Origin: a virus
Strand: one strand, 5' to 3'
Length of the DNA stretch: 46,935 nt
Virus record (IMG/VR): IMGVR_UViG_3300006749_002543
Coordinates: 1-46,935 of that record
Shown here in pieces: positions 1 through 8,080 of the stretch. A program made the translations under genes and the position numbers. Under the pieces are notes generated by a model, which had not been told where the DNA came from, did no database searches, and worked only from the letters and a program-made list of their open reading frames with translations. How positions within the stretch are numbered: position 1 is the first letter of the stretch; each line of letters opens with the position of its first letter.

Positions 1-340
1 CTGTAGTTTTCCACCCATCACTAGAATAATCTTTTACTGCTACCTCATCAACCCATTTACCTATCTTTTTACCGTCTTTTGTAGTCCACATTTGAAATTG
101 TTTTATAGGAAAACCTACAAGATCACCTAACTCCTCAATCTGTGCTAGGTTTAGTTTTACAAAGTCTAGATTATGTGCTCTAGACATATCCATAATAGAT
201 GTAGTCTTTCCAATACCAGACTCACCTACAACCTCCACTGCTACAGGTTTTTTACCTTGTGATTGCAATGCACGGTTGTTTGTAATAATATGATCTACAA
301 AATTTTGCAGCTCATCAATGTTTAAATTTACTTGGTTCAT
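1..340 (-). CDS. MoxR/CobS-type AAA+ ATPase, N-terminal part (cut by left edge)
   Basis: Reads leftward from ATG at 340 and runs off the window; 113 codons are visible. The translation has a Walker A motif GESGIGKTT near residue 43, followed by a helix and LDFVKLNLAQIEELGDLVG, a pattern typical of MoxR/CobS-like AAA+ ATPases. The gene just upstream on the same strand is a VWA-domain metallopeptidase-like protein. AAA+ (MoxR/CobS) and VWA (CobT-like) proteins usually work as a pair, with the ATPase remodelling a target presented by the VWA partner; the target here is unknown. Walker B and the arginine finger lie outside the window. The family call is firm, the role inferred. Confidence 0.8.
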   Translation of the reverse strand, partial: MNQVNLNIDELQNFVDHIITNNRALQSQGKKPVAVEVVGESGIGKTTSIMDMSRAHNLDFVKLNLAQIEELGDLVGFPIKQFQMWTTKDGKKIGKWVDEVAVKDYSSDGWKTT

Positions 341-350
341 AATTATATTG

Positions 351-361
351 TTTAATTGATT
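351..361 (-). promoter_or_regulatory. Recurrent leader motif AATCAATTAAA
   Basis: On the leftward sense strand the 11-mer AATCAATTAAA lies 10 bases before the ATG of the AAA+ gene. The same 11-mer precedes three other leftward genes. It probably helps translation initiation, because Bacteroidetes use A/T-rich leaders rather than strong Shine-Dalgarno sites. Confidence 0.45.
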
Positions 362-1532
362 AATTTAATTGAATTTTAATTCCAGTCAACTCATTGTTGA
401 TTCTAGAATGTGAGCTATGCACCCACAATGCGTTTTTTGGACAATTGTCCGGGTTAGGAGCTTCACCATCAGTAAGACATATAAAAGCAGAGTATTTGTT
501 TTTAGAGTTATTATAATGATCTGTAACAGGCTGAAAGCATGTACCACCTCTACCTTTTATTTCCCAATTCTTTTTAGGATTAAACTCTTCTATACTAGTA
601 AGCTGTGTATCAAACTGTGCAACTGTTATTTTATTACCAGTTTTATGCATGTGTACTAACTCATTCATAAATTCTACTAGTTCTTTGCTGCTAACAGATC
701 CTGAAGTATCAACACCTACAAGCACATGATTTCTATGCTTTATCTTAAGACCTGGGTTACCTGAGTATCTCTTATTATATTTTCTACGCAACTTTTTAGT
801 ATAGATTGTAGATGCGTTACTAATAAACCTTTTAAGATACTGTTTCCAATTGAATTTAGAAGGTTCTACCTTAAATAGTCTCTCGATAATCTCTGCTAGC
901 TCTCCGGGTATTGTACCGTGCTTCTTTTGTATCTCTTCTGCAGTAGTTTTCATCTGGTGCTCGTATTGCTTTTGCACTAGCTTCTTTGCTGCTTCAGGCA
1001 ACTCTGTAACTTCTTCCCAATGCTTGTGACAATATTGACTATCGCCATCCATTTGATCTAATATACCCTGCAATGCATCACAGCTACTGTTACCACTGCA
1101 ATCCATAGTTTTTTCTAGCAATTTATAATACTCACCGGTACCAGCTTTCTTTGGCAGTTTAAGTTCTTTAAACGTATCCAAAGTTAATCCGCCAGCTGGC
1201 AACATGTTACGATCTATATACTGATTAATCTCTATATCCGCAGCTATGTTAAATAACTTTTTATTAGGATATTTATCTGCCAAGATAAGGTGACCGAAAG
1301 CTATATGTAATAGCTCATGTTTTAGCAAACCTTGTTGATGTGGCTCACTAAGGTCTGCAAAGAAATCCGGGTTAATAACTAATCGCATTCCTATGCCGTG
1401 TTTTCCTACACCTGCGGTAGCACATTGCTTACTGAATTCTTTTTGTAATCCAATAAGAAAGATACCGTAGAAAGGCTCTGTAAATATCAGTGTCTTAGAT
1501 ATTCTAGAGAGTTGATCTTGTATTGTTCTCAT
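360..1532 (-). CDS. VWA-domain putative metallopeptidase (DUF2201-like)
   Basis: 390 residues. The N-terminal half has a zinc-peptidase signature HELLHIAFGH (HExxHxxxxH, residues 72-81) followed by AADIEINQYI (97-106), as in the putative metallopeptidase domain of VWA-like proteins. The C-terminal part, about 268-375, is a von Willebrand A fold: DTSGS at 275-279 is the MIDAS core, with GRGGT at 327-331 and TDGE at 354-357. It sits directly upstream of the AAA+ ATPase, giving a CobS/CobT- or MoxR/VWA-like pair. Such pairs occur in some phages without a settled function; remodelling or proteolysis of a host or phage complex is plausible. The leader motif lies one base before the ATG and supports the start. 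Confidence 0.85.
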   Translation of the reverse strand: MRTIQDQLSRISKTLIFTEPFYGIFLIGLQKEFSKQCATAGVGKHGIGMRLVINPDFFADLSEPHQQGLLKHELLHIAFGHLILADKYPNKKLFNIAADIEINQYIDRNMLPAGGLTLDTFKELKLPKKAGTGEYYKLLEKTMDCSGNSSCDALQGILDQMDGDSQYCHKHWEEVTELPEAAKKLVQKQYEHQMKTTAEEIQKKHGTIPGELAEIIERLFKVEPSKFNWKQYLKRFISNASTIYTKKLRRKYNKRYSGNPGLKIKHRNHVLVGVDTSGSVSSKELVEFMNELVHMHKTGNKITVAQFDTQLTSIEEFNPKKNWEIKGRGGTCFQPVTDHYNNSKNKYSAFICLTDGEAPNPDNCPKNALWVHSSHSRINNELTGIKIQLN

Positions 1533-1533
1533 G

Positions 1534-1544
1534 TTTAATTGATT
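1534..1544 (-). promoter_or_regulatory. Recurrent leader motif AATCAATTAAA
   Basis: Identical 11-mer to the one at 351-361, one base upstream of the ATG of the VWA-metallopeptidase gene. Confidence 0.45.
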
Positions 1545-2398
1545 TAAAATATATACCTAATTGTATTCCAAGGTATAATTTGGTTATGTAATTGTCTAAA
1601 TTGTTTTATATACTTACCTTTTAGGCTAAGTTTATATCTTATATTTTCACCACCATATTGTGATCTTTTAAGCTCTTGCTTGTCTAGCACCCATAAATCT
1701 ACTTCTGTTTTAGGATGTCTTTCTAAATTTACAGTATGCTTTTTAAAATTATGTGTGAGAAATATAACTTCTGATAATACTTGGTCCTTGTATTGTACAT
1801 AATCATTTACCATATTGAATAGATCCGCATAATCTTCTAGCCATCCATCATATACTATAACAGGACTAAAATTTATATGCACATCATAACCAGCATCTAT
1901 AAATGCATCAATAGCTTTTATCCTATTAATAATTTTAGATGTGTGTGGTTCATGTAAATCTGATTTATGCTGAGGCATAAGACTAAATCTTATACGCATT
2001 TTACCTTGCGGGTCAAATGATGTAAGATTAGGATTAACATATTTAGTAGCAAAACTACCCATAGCAACAGGATGATCTCGAAAGAATTCAAATATCTTTT
2101 CCCATTGATGGTGTTTTGCATGCAAAGCAAAGTCTTCGTTACAGCTTATGTCATATGTTGTATACTCTGCGTGTGTCTGATTAGGTTTATCTACAGGTGT
2201 AAAGTATGCATGGTTATTTATAGCTGTAAGTATATCTCCTGTGTTAGTTGCTATAGTAAGACCTTTATCTTTATGTCTTTTCATATAGCAATAAGAACAG
2301 TTATACAAACAACCGTAACCAAAGCTTGGACTAATAAAATCTGTAGATCTACCTGAAGGCCTAATAAGCATAGACTTTCTAGTGACCTTATCTATCAT
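1544..2398 (-). CDS. Radical SAM protein, spore photoproduct lyase-like
   Basis: 284 residues. Near the N-terminus GYGCLYNCSYCYMKRH carries CxxxCxxC (Cys30, Cys34, Cys37), which binds the 4Fe-4S cluster that cleaves S-adenosylmethionine. The following layout and the RIRFSLMPQ strand resemble the spore photoproduct lyase branch, which reverses a UV thymine dimer by radical chemistry. A light-independent DNA photoproduct repair role would suit a sunlit marine phage, but related radical SAM enzymes act on other substrates and I cannot place the substrate residues. It overlaps the ATG of the zinc-ribbon gene upstream by 4 bases, so the two are probably coupled. Family firm, substrate inferred. 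Confidence 0.75.
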   Translation of the reverse strand: MIDKVTRKSMLIRPSGRSTDFISPSFGYGCLYNCSYCYMKRHKDKGLTIATNTGDILTAINNHAYFTPVDKPNQTHAEYTTYDISCNEDFALHAKHHQWEKIFEFFRDHPVAMGSFATKYVNPNLTSFDPQGKMRIRFSLMPQHKSDLHEPHTSKIINRIKAIDAFIDAGYDVHINFSPVIVYDGWLEDYADLFNMVNDYVQYKDQVLSEVIFLTHNFKKHTVNLERHPKTEVDLWVLDKQELKRSQYGGENIRYKLSLKGKYIKQFRQLHNQIIPWNTIRYIF

Positions 2399-2613
2399 AA
2401 ACCTTCATCTCTTTCTCCATCTGCCATCATTTCAGCCCATGCTTCTTTTCTAGCAGCTTCATACTCATAATCTTCTATAGGTTCACAATGTTCTTTGCAT
2501 TCAAAACAGATGCCAATATCTTCATCCATTTTTGCTCCGCAACAATCACTAAGCATTTCATATCCGTAACCATCATCTATAGGGTTACTTAATTTCCATT
2601 GATCGTAATTCAT
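2395..2613 (-). CDS. Small zinc-ribbon protein
   Basis: 72 residues, strongly acidic. Four clustered cysteines, CCGA near residue 24 and CFEC near residue 36, plus EHC, form a likely zinc ribbon; the C-terminus is Glu/Asp-rich. Such short Zn-ribbon proteins are common in phages and usually have no assigned role. The stop overlaps the start of the radical SAM gene. A terminator-like hairpin precedes it, so it may begin its own transcript. Confidence 0.7.
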   Translation of the reverse strand: MNYDQWKLSNPIDDGYGYEMLSDCCGAKMDEDIGICFECKEHCEPIEDYEYEAARKEAWAEMMADGERDEGL

Positions 2614-2621
2614 AATTTTTG

Positions 2622-2632
2622 TTTAATTGATT
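2622..2632 (-). promoter_or_regulatory. Recurrent leader motif AATCAATTAAA
   Basis: Same 11-mer, 8 bases before the ATG of the zinc-ribbon gene and just downstream (in the leftward sense) of a hairpin with a U-rich tail. Confidence 0.45.
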
Positions 2633-2635
2633 AAT

Positions 2636-2717
2636 AAAAAGAAAAAGAGGAGGAGATGTAATCGCCCCAAAGTATAACCGCCATTAATAATTTAAATTAA
2701 TTACTAACCTCCTCTTT
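2636..2717 (-). terminator. Terminator-like hairpin with long loop
   Basis: Perfect 10-bp arms AAAGAGGAGG (complement of 2708-2717) and CCTCCTCTTT (complement of 2644-2653) flank about 54 bases. The leftward transcript then runs into a U-rich tail at 2636-2643. The arm begins 13 bases before (right of) nothing coding and just after the stop of the nuclease gene. The loop is longer than in a classical Rho-independent terminator, so a branched regulatory structure is also possible. Confidence 0.45.
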
Positions 2718-2720
2718 ATC

Positions 2721-3167
2721 TTATAATTGTTTAATAAGTTCTACTGTTTCATCTACTTGTTTTTTATTTCTAGGCATAAATAATACATAGTGATGATTAT
2801 TATCTTTAAGATGTTTTTTAAATAGTTTCCATCTTAAAGGAAAAGACTCGTTTGCATAGCCTTTTGTTTCGATAATAAATTTACCGTTTGGATCTACAAA
2901 ATCAGGTGTATATGTAATAGGTCTAATTTTACTACCTTTATTATATAACTTTTTTTGTGTCCCCTCATAACAAGCTAAAGGATATACCATAGCAGGAAAT
3001 ATTGTAAATGTATTTTCTTCGTATTCTACTAAAATTTCTGATTGCTCTAATTGCTTATAGCAGTACAATTCAAGATTAGATTTAAATTCTTTTCCATCAT
3101 ATATACTTTTTTTGGCATTTTTAACTTTAGTTCTACCCTTCCTTTTAACATACTTTCTTTTCTTCAT
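2721..3167 (-). CDS. PD-(D/E)XK phage endonuclease
   Basis: 148 residues with a very basic N-terminus (MKKRKYVKRKGR). The core has SNLELYCYKQLE (Glu about residue 33), YTPDF with Asp near 90 and FIIETKG with the ExK dyad near 100, the order seen in T7 endonuclease I/DUF1064-like nucleases of the PD-(D/E)XK superfamily. Likely role: cleavage of branched DNA or host DNA during replication and packaging. Its start lies 23 bases inside the end of the metallophosphoesterase gene, so it is co-transcribed with the replication genes. Confidence 0.75.
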   Translation of the reverse strand: MKKRKYVKRKGRTKVKNAKKSIYDGKEFKSNLELYCYKQLEQSEILVEYEENTFTIFPAMVYPLACYEGTQKKLYNKGSKIRPITYTPDFVDPNGKFIIETKGYANESFPLRWKLFKKHLKDNNHHYVLFMPRNKKQVDETVELIKQL

Positions 3168-4314
3168 AATTCATTACATTAGTTTGTAAATATCCTTCTA
3201 GTCCTCTATTTTTATTCCATATGTATGCTTGTCCGCATCTTAGTGTTCCCACATATCCTTGTGTTTTATGCCAAGTATCATTAGCACATATACTAGGTAT
3301 AAATCTAACTTTAGTACCCATATACTCATTAAGCATTTCTTTATGCTTATGTCCACAGTGCACCTCTCTAACTTTACATCTACTCCACATATCAGGCTGC
3401 TCAGTGGCAATTAATAGCGGAAGCTCTTGAGGTTTTTCTTTATCACCGTGTGTAAACATAATCATATTTATACCATACTCATAATATTTACGTGACTCTA
3501 AACTATTGTCTATACTTACATTTTTATTGTTATGATATAAAGCGTCTAACACCTCTCCAACGTAAAACATACGTTCAAAGTCATGGTTACCTTGTACAAC
3601 TAATACATCCACAGGTGCGAACTGTGATAAATAATCAATTGCTTTTGTAACTAAATGCCAATAACCTCTAAAAGATTGCCGCCAACGCATACTATCTTGT
3701 TGAGGTGTACCTTTAGTTGTAGCTCTACTCATACCTTCTGAGTTAAGTCCGTCATTACCTACAGGTAAAAGAAATCGTTCAATTTCTAAACCATCTGCTT
3801 TTCTATGTAAATCTTGAATTGCTTGTATGTAATGCCTTTCTAATGCTTCTGGGCCTTCATCTGTTATCTTACCATAATGTATATCTGGTAAAGATATTTC
3901 ATAACAAATAGGATCTTTAGGTTTTTTGTACTTAAGCTTTGGTACTTTAGTTGATCTTGTTTTTATATATTTAAGTAACTCTTCTTTAACCTGCGGCTGT
4001 TCATGCCATTGGTTATGTGTTACTATACTATACCTTTGTTCTCCATTAAAGTTTTGCCAAAACTTAACAGACTTTACGTCTGCCATTGTTAATCCATTGT
4101 CTAGTAAATGTTTTTGAAAAGCTTGACTTGTAGTAAGTTCATGACCATTATCATTATTCATTCTTTCTTGTATCCATTCTTCAGATGTTACAAGCTTTTT
4201 ACAATCTTTAATAATAGCTATATCTACTTCCCATTTGTCTGCTAACCATTGTGCTCCTTTTTTTAAAAATCCTTTACGTGTTCTAAACTTCTCAATAATT
4301 TCATCTCGTGTCAT
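3145..4314 (-). CDS. Calcineurin-like metallophosphoesterase with N-terminal HTH-like region
   Basis: 389 residues. All metallophosphoesterase blocks are present in order: DIHYGK (Asp144, His146), VGND (near 185), GNHD (242-245), HGD (289-291) and GHKH (321-324). The first 40 residues (WLADKWEVDIAIIKDC) look like a helix-turn-helix. In phages such enzymes are often SbcD/Mre11-like nucleases or nucleotide phosphatases; no SbcC-like ATPase is next to it, so the substrate is open. ATGA overlap with the primase upstream shows translational coupling. Confidence 0.8.
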   Translation of the reverse strand: MTRDEIIEKFRTRKGFLKKGAQWLADKWEVDIAIIKDCKKLVTSEEWIQERMNNDNGHELTTSQAFQKHLLDNGLTMADVKSVKFWQNFNGEQRYSIVTHNQWHEQPQVKEELLKYIKTRSTKVPKLKYKKPKDPICYEISLPDIHYGKITDEGPEALERHYIQAIQDLHRKADGLEIERFLLPVGNDGLNSEGMSRATTKGTPQQDSMRWRQSFRGYWHLVTKAIDYLSQFAPVDVLVVQGNHDFERMFYVGEVLDALYHNNKNVSIDNSLESRKYYEYGINMIMFTHGDKEKPQELPLLIATEQPDMWSRCKVREVHCGHKHKEMLNEYMGTKVRFIPSICANDTWHKTQGYVGTLRCGQAYIWNKNRGLEGYLQTNVMNYEEKKVC

Positions 4315-5297
4315 TTTAATATGTTTTTAAGTTCGTTAAAATTGCCTACCTTAAATATTAAATCTGATGGATCTTTGACTTCATACTCTTGAGGTATACA
4401 AATATTATTAAAACCATATAAATCACATATCTTTTTAGCCATGCTTTGACCAGGGTTATTTACATTGTTAAAATCATTATCATATAAAATTTCTATTGTA
4501 TTGAATCGTTGTTTTAGCTCACTTATTAATTTTTCATCAGGTATTTGCATTTCACTTTGCATAGCAATCGAATGATAGCCTGCAGCGTATAAACACATAA
4601 TATCTTTGAGGGAAGAAGTAATGATAAGCCTCTCACCTTTATTCGGGAGTTGGTTATAGCCTTGAACATCTGTCTTTTTTGTATTGCTTAACCACTTATT
4701 TTTTTCTTCGTAAGGAGAATAGATTTTATATCGATTTTTAAACTTAAATACATAAGTAATTGATTTACAAGTAAATCTGTTGTTGTTCACCCAGTAGTGA
4801 CTTATTGGTTCAACTGCAAAAGTATTAAGTATTTTCTTACTTACCAAATATTTTCGCCAAAAGTTCGCGTCATCCTTATTCCAAGGCCTTGCTCGTTTTT
4901 GGATTATTGTTGGTTTTTCTATATATTTAGGCTGAGGTCTTGTACTACCAAGATACCCCATAGTAAATAATCTTTCTTCTTTTTTAGAGCTTAAATTTAA
5001 ATTAAAATCACAATCGATAATTTTTAAAGCGTCTATAAAAGAAACCGCATACTTAAATTGAACATAACTAAAACAGTTAAATGTGTGGTCAGGATAACCA
5101 AAATCTTTATATAACAGGTTACCACTCCACAATACTATAGAAGCAGATGGTGTTTCATCTTTTCTTAATTCGCTACAAAACTTTTTATTTAAAGTTTTAA
5201 AACTAGAACAATAATATGCAAAAATGTCATACTCAGTAATTTTACTAAGTATGACATCTGTATGCAAATGATCTTCACTGCTTCTAGAATTAATCAT
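4311..5297 (-). CDS. TOPRIM-domain DNA primase
   Basis: 328 residues. The N-terminal part (about 35-100) has the FCSELRKDETPSASI and KDFG pattern of the primase zinc-finger domain, without a full CHC2 cysteine set. The C-terminal TOPRIM has ITSSLKDIMCLYAAG (225-240) and ILYDNDFNNVNNPG (270-283); the DND at 273-275 supplies metal ligands. The usual motif-I glutamate is Ser (SSLKD), a variant I recall from Bacteroidetes phage primases. It would make primers for the DnaB-type helicase and PolA encoded nearby. Its ATG overlaps the stop of the SSB-like gene (TAATG). Confidence 0.8.
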   Translation of the reverse strand: MINSRSSEDHLHTDVILSKITEYDIFAYYCSSFKTLNKKFCSELRKDETPSASIVLWSGNLLYKDFGYPDHTFNCFSYVQFKYAVSFIDALKIIDCDFNLNLSSKKEERLFTMGYLGSTRPQPKYIEKPTIIQKRARPWNKDDANFWRKYLVSKKILNTFAVEPISHYWVNNNRFTCKSITYVFKFKNRYKIYSPYEEKNKWLSNTKKTDVQGYNQLPNKGERLIITSSLKDIMCLYAAGYHSIAMQSEMQIPDEKLISELKQRFNTIEILYDNDFNNVNNPGQSMAKKICDLYGFNNICIPQEYEVKDPSDLIFKVGNFNELKNILK

Positions 5298-6079
5298 TAG
5301 AAAGGAAGATCTTGTTTAGCTGGGGCTTCTGCAGTAGTAGTTTCTCCAGTCCAATCTTCATCTTCATTGATTGTGTCAGGAGTAACTAGTGCAGCAGTGG
5401 ATACATGTGTTCCCCACTTTAAGTCAGCGTTAAAATCAGCATTAAATGAACCATAGTCATCATTAAGTGCTTTAATAAATAAATCATCACGTTGAGGTTT
5501 TACTCTACCAAAGTATTTAGTATATACTTGCTGATATTTATCATCTTTTACACCAATAAGAACTCTTACCTCATTGCTTGAAAGTGTGTGAACTAAAGCT
5601 TTAAGTTCATTTATATTACCATTAGCTATTGCAGATACTGTTTCAAAATATACATTATCACCAGCAGCTACGTTAGCCCAAGCTTTAACAAAATTAATAA
5701 GAGTTTCCTCACCTGTGTAAGCTTTTCTTTGTCCTTCTGCTTTCCACCAGTCATATGTTGGTTCATCTTCTGACCACGTAGACTGACCAATATTATTCAT
5801 CCATTGGTGTTTACCTGATTGAGACACTCTGTGTTTATTTTGCATTAATATTTCTAATTTAAAGTTACCGTCTGAATTAGCCAGCCAAAATACAACTTTA
5901 TTATATTCTTCACCACTAAATTCTACTTTATAATTAGGTTCTTGTTTAACATTAATATCCATGTCGTGTAATTCCCTCATTGTTGGGTTTACAGCCATAA
6001 CTTTTACATTAGTTAAACCTGAGTAGGTTTTGATTCCACCTACAACTTCTTCTGTACTTGCATTACTTTGTATTGCCAT
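5297..6079 (-). CDS. Single-stranded DNA-binding-like protein
   Basis: 260 residues. The C-terminus is acidic and disordered-looking (INEDEDWTGET) and ends in DLPF, the hydrophobic tip found on SSB proteins that recruits replication partners. The body is aromatic and beta-rich (KVVFWLANSDGNFKLEI), in keeping with an OB-like fold, but I do not recognise the exact family. It lies between the Sak4-like ATPase and the primase, the usual neighbourhood for a phage SSB. Role inferred from tail and context. Confidence 0.65.
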   Translation of the reverse strand: MAIQSNASTEEVVGGIKTYSGLTNVKVMAVNPTMRELHDMDINVKQEPNYKVEFSGEEYNKVVFWLANSDGNFKLEILMQNKHRVSQSGKHQWMNNIGQSTWSEDEPTYDWWKAEGQRKAYTGEETLINFVKAWANVAAGDNVYFETVSAIANGNINELKALVHTLSSNEVRVLIGVKDDKYQQVYTKYFGRVKPQRDDLFIKALNDDYGSFNADFNADLKWGTHVSTAALVTPDTINEDEDWTGETTTAEAPAKQDLPF

Positions 6080-6106
6080 TTTTATTATTTTTAATTATTA
6101 ATTGGT

Positions 6107-6682
6107 TTATAACTCGAACGTATCATCGTCCATTTCTATTTCATCTTCATCATTAGCTTCCATAGCTTCTCTTAATGTTTCACCATTTTCATTTACATGG
6201 GTATCTAAAGCTTCATTAAGAGTATCTTGATCTTCTTGATCTAACTCTACCTCTTCTCCATGTTTATTTTTAGCTGTCCATTCTGCAGCTTCTTTAATAG
6301 TTTCTTCTGGAGTTTGGGTATGCGGTCCAAGCAAATCTACAATAGACTGTTCAGCTTTTGTAATTTCATCTCTGGCTTCTTTAGCTGAATCTATAGCTTC
6401 GTCTATAGCATCATGTAAAGTTATTTGATTAGGATCTACTTCTTCTACTTCATCTGGTGTTACATCATCTACAAAACTAAAAGATAGCGCTTTCTTTCTA
6501 CTAGGTCTTCTACCTTTAAGAAACGGATGTTTAAACATCTCATCTACTTCCCACGGTTTAATACTATACTTTACAGCCATTTCTGATTTACTAATACCGT
6601 CTTTAAGATCTTGATCAATCATTGAGACAGTAATTTTAGCAGGAGTTTCACCTGGCTCTACGTGCTTTTTCATTTCAATCAT
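6107..6682 (-). CDS. Acidic protein with HTH-like N-terminus
   Basis: I choose ATG 6682 (191 residues) over ATG 6721: the sense sequence just upstream, TTAATTAAAC then an A-run, matches the leader seen before other leftward genes, and this start avoids overlap with the upstream ATPase gene. Residues about 12-50 (MIDQDLKDGISKSEMAVKYS then a second helix) resemble a helix-turn-helix; the rest is Glu/Asp-rich with an acidic tail EIEMDDDTFEL. A regulatory or accessory replication role is possible; function unknown. Confidence 0.65.
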   Translation of the reverse strand: MIEMKKHVEPGETPAKITVSMIDQDLKDGISKSEMAVKYSIKPWEVDEMFKHPFLKGRRPSRKKALSFSFVDDVTPDEVEEVDPNQITLHDAIDEAIDSAKEARDEITKAEQSIVDLLGPHTQTPEETIKEAAEWTAKNKHGEEVELDQEDQDTLNEALDTHVNENGETLREAMEANDEDEIEMDDDTFEL

Positions 6683-6696
6683 TTTTTTACGTTTAA

Positions 6697-7395
6697 TTAA
6701 TCTATATATATTTCTGACCAATTCATAGGCATGGTCTTACCCTTTAAGTGTGCACAACGTGAACCAGCAGTTATATCATCAAGAGAATTAAAACTAACCA
6801 TAGTTTGTTCTTCTTCTCTATAAATATAACCAACAGCATCAGCATTAGCGCAGGTTATTTGCTTGATTTTGCCAGTTAAGTCAAGGTCCTTTACAGCAAC
6901 CTCTTTACCTTTCTTTTCAAGCATTTTGTCCTTTAAGTGACCAACTAAGATAACATGATCTGCTAACAGGTTTAGTCTGTCTATCCATTTTTTGTATGCC
7001 ATTCGTAAATACAAATAGCCTGCGCCATTAGGCAGTGATAGTATTGACATTCCTGGGTTTTTAGTCTCAAAGTTTTTACCCATAGGAGTTTTCATATAAA
7101 TTTTCTTGCCTTCGTCTTCACACCATTCTTCTAGTTTAGATATAGTGTCGATAGCAACATATTTATATGGTTTCCCTTGTTTAATTATTTCTCTACCTGC
7201 ATCAGCTAGTTCTTTTAAATTATTTACTTTAATCTTTAAAGCATCAATCATGTCTGAACCATCTTCTAGGTCAATTATTAAACAGTTGTCCAATTGTGAT
7301 AATATTGTAGTCTTACCAATCTTTGGAGGACCATATATTATCATGTTTTTAGGCGATTTACGGCTAGCCTTTACCTTTGTTTTTGGTAGTTCCAT
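6697..7395 (-). CDS. P-loop ATPase, Sak4-like recombinase
   Basis: 232 residues. Walker A GPPKIGKT at 22-29 follows a short basic leader, LIIDLEDG at 39-46 and a Walker B-like YVAIDTI at 79-85. This is the RecA-core AAA_24/Sak4 type of phage ATPase. Sak4 proteins act in homologous recombination and are typically encoded close to an SSB, as here (6079). It could also be a general phage nucleotide-binding protein. Its first 32 bases overlap the small membrane gene upstream. Confidence 0.75.
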   Translation of the reverse strand: MELPKTKVKASRKSPKNMIIYGPPKIGKTTILSQLDNCLIIDLEDGSDMIDALKIKVNNLKELADAGREIIKQGKPYKYVAIDTISKLEEWCEDEGKKIYMKTPMGKNFETKNPGMSILSLPNGAGYLYLRMAYKKWIDRLNLLADHVILVGHLKDKMLEKKGKEVAVKDLDLTGKIKQITCANADAVGYIYREEEQTMVSFNSLDDITAGSRCAHLKGKTMPMNWSEIYID

Positions 7396-7546
7396 TATTT
7401 TTATTTTTTTCTAATTCTTTTGTATATGCTTTCCAAAATGTTAACTCTTTAGTTAAATAGTTATTTCTTTCAATACCTACTAACCATCCTAACACAAAGA
7501 AAAATCCACATGCTAATAATTCTATTAATAAACTTGCACTATTCAT
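7364..7546 (-). CDS. Small membrane protein (60 aa)
   Basis: One hydrophobic helix (LLIELLACGFFFVLGWLVG, about 6-24) followed by a charged, Asn/Lys-rich tail. The 3' end overlaps the Sak4-like gene by 32 bases. First of four consecutive short reading frames in which three have a transmembrane helix. No family recognised. Confidence 0.6.
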   Translation of the reverse strand: MNSASLLIELLACGFFFVLGWLVGIERNNYLTKELTFWKAYTKELEKNKNNGTTKNKGKG

Positions 7547-7572
7547 ACCACACTTTATATACTTTTACACCA

Positions 7573-7791
7573 TTAGCTGTGGTACAAGCGAGTTCTTTTC
7601 GTTTTACTATCTTTTCTTTTAGTTTGCTTTTGTCCATGTATTTTGGATTCTTGCTGTTTAGCTTTCTCTTTTTTGTCATATTCCTCTAAGTTTTTAATTA
7701 ATTCTTTATTATTATGCGCATAGACTGTAATCCAATATGCATATACTGCTAAGAAAAGTACTATTAAAATTATAATTATAATATCTATCAT
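7573..7791 (-). CDS. Small membrane protein with basic tail (72 aa)
   Basis: Begins MIDIIIIILIVLFLAVYAYW, a single N-terminal transmembrane helix, then about 45 highly charged residues ending RTRLYHS. The topology suggests an inner-membrane anchor with a basic cytoplasmic or periplasmic tail. ATGA overlap with a 34-residue membrane gene upstream argues that both are translated. Function unknown. Confidence 0.65.
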   Translation of the reverse strand: MIDIIIIILIVLFLAVYAYWITVYAHNNKELIKNLEEYDKKEKAKQQESKIHGQKQTKRKDSKTKRTRLYHS

Positions 7792-7892
7792 TTTTTTATT
7801 CTTTTATTAATATCCTTTTCTATTTGCGATGCTGCATATAAACCAGTAACTACACCGGCTATATATATAGCTATAGCTGCTACTATTTCCAT
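7788..7892 (-). CDS. 34-residue membrane peptide
   Basis: ATG at 7892, TGA at 7788-7790. MEIVAAIAIYIAGVVTGLYA forms one transmembrane helix, followed by a charged tail. It overlaps the next gene's ATG (ATGA) and the 64-residue gene upstream by 10 bases, closing an otherwise empty gap. Helix composition and overlaps support a real gene; function unknown. Confidence 0.6.
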   Translation of the reverse strand: MEIVAAIAIYIAGVVTGLYAASQIEKDINKRIKK

Positions 7893-8077
7893 TCTTTTTG
7901 TTTTAAGTTATATTTTTCTATTATTTGACTTCTCTTTTTTTCTAGTTTAGATTTAGATGCTGTTGGATTAGCAAACATATCTTCTCTAGTTAAATTGTGC
8001 ACATTATATACTTTTGCACCTATTTTGTCAATTGTTCTTGTTAAATTTCTTACTATTTCTATTGCTCTTTTTTTCAT
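7883..8077 (-). CDS. Small basic protein, unknown (64 aa)
   Basis: Lys/Arg-rich and mostly helical by eye (MKKRAIEIVRNLTRTIDKIG start, SKSKLEKKRSQIIEKYNLK end). Four bases separate it from the DnaB-type helicase stop, so it belongs to the same transcript. I do not recognise it; nucleic-acid binding would suit its charge but is only a guess. Confidence 0.6.
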   Translation of the reverse strand: MKKRAIEIVRNLTRTIDKIGAKVYNVHNLTREDMFANPTASKSKLEKKRSQIIEKYNLKQKEWK

Positions 8078-8080
8078 AAT

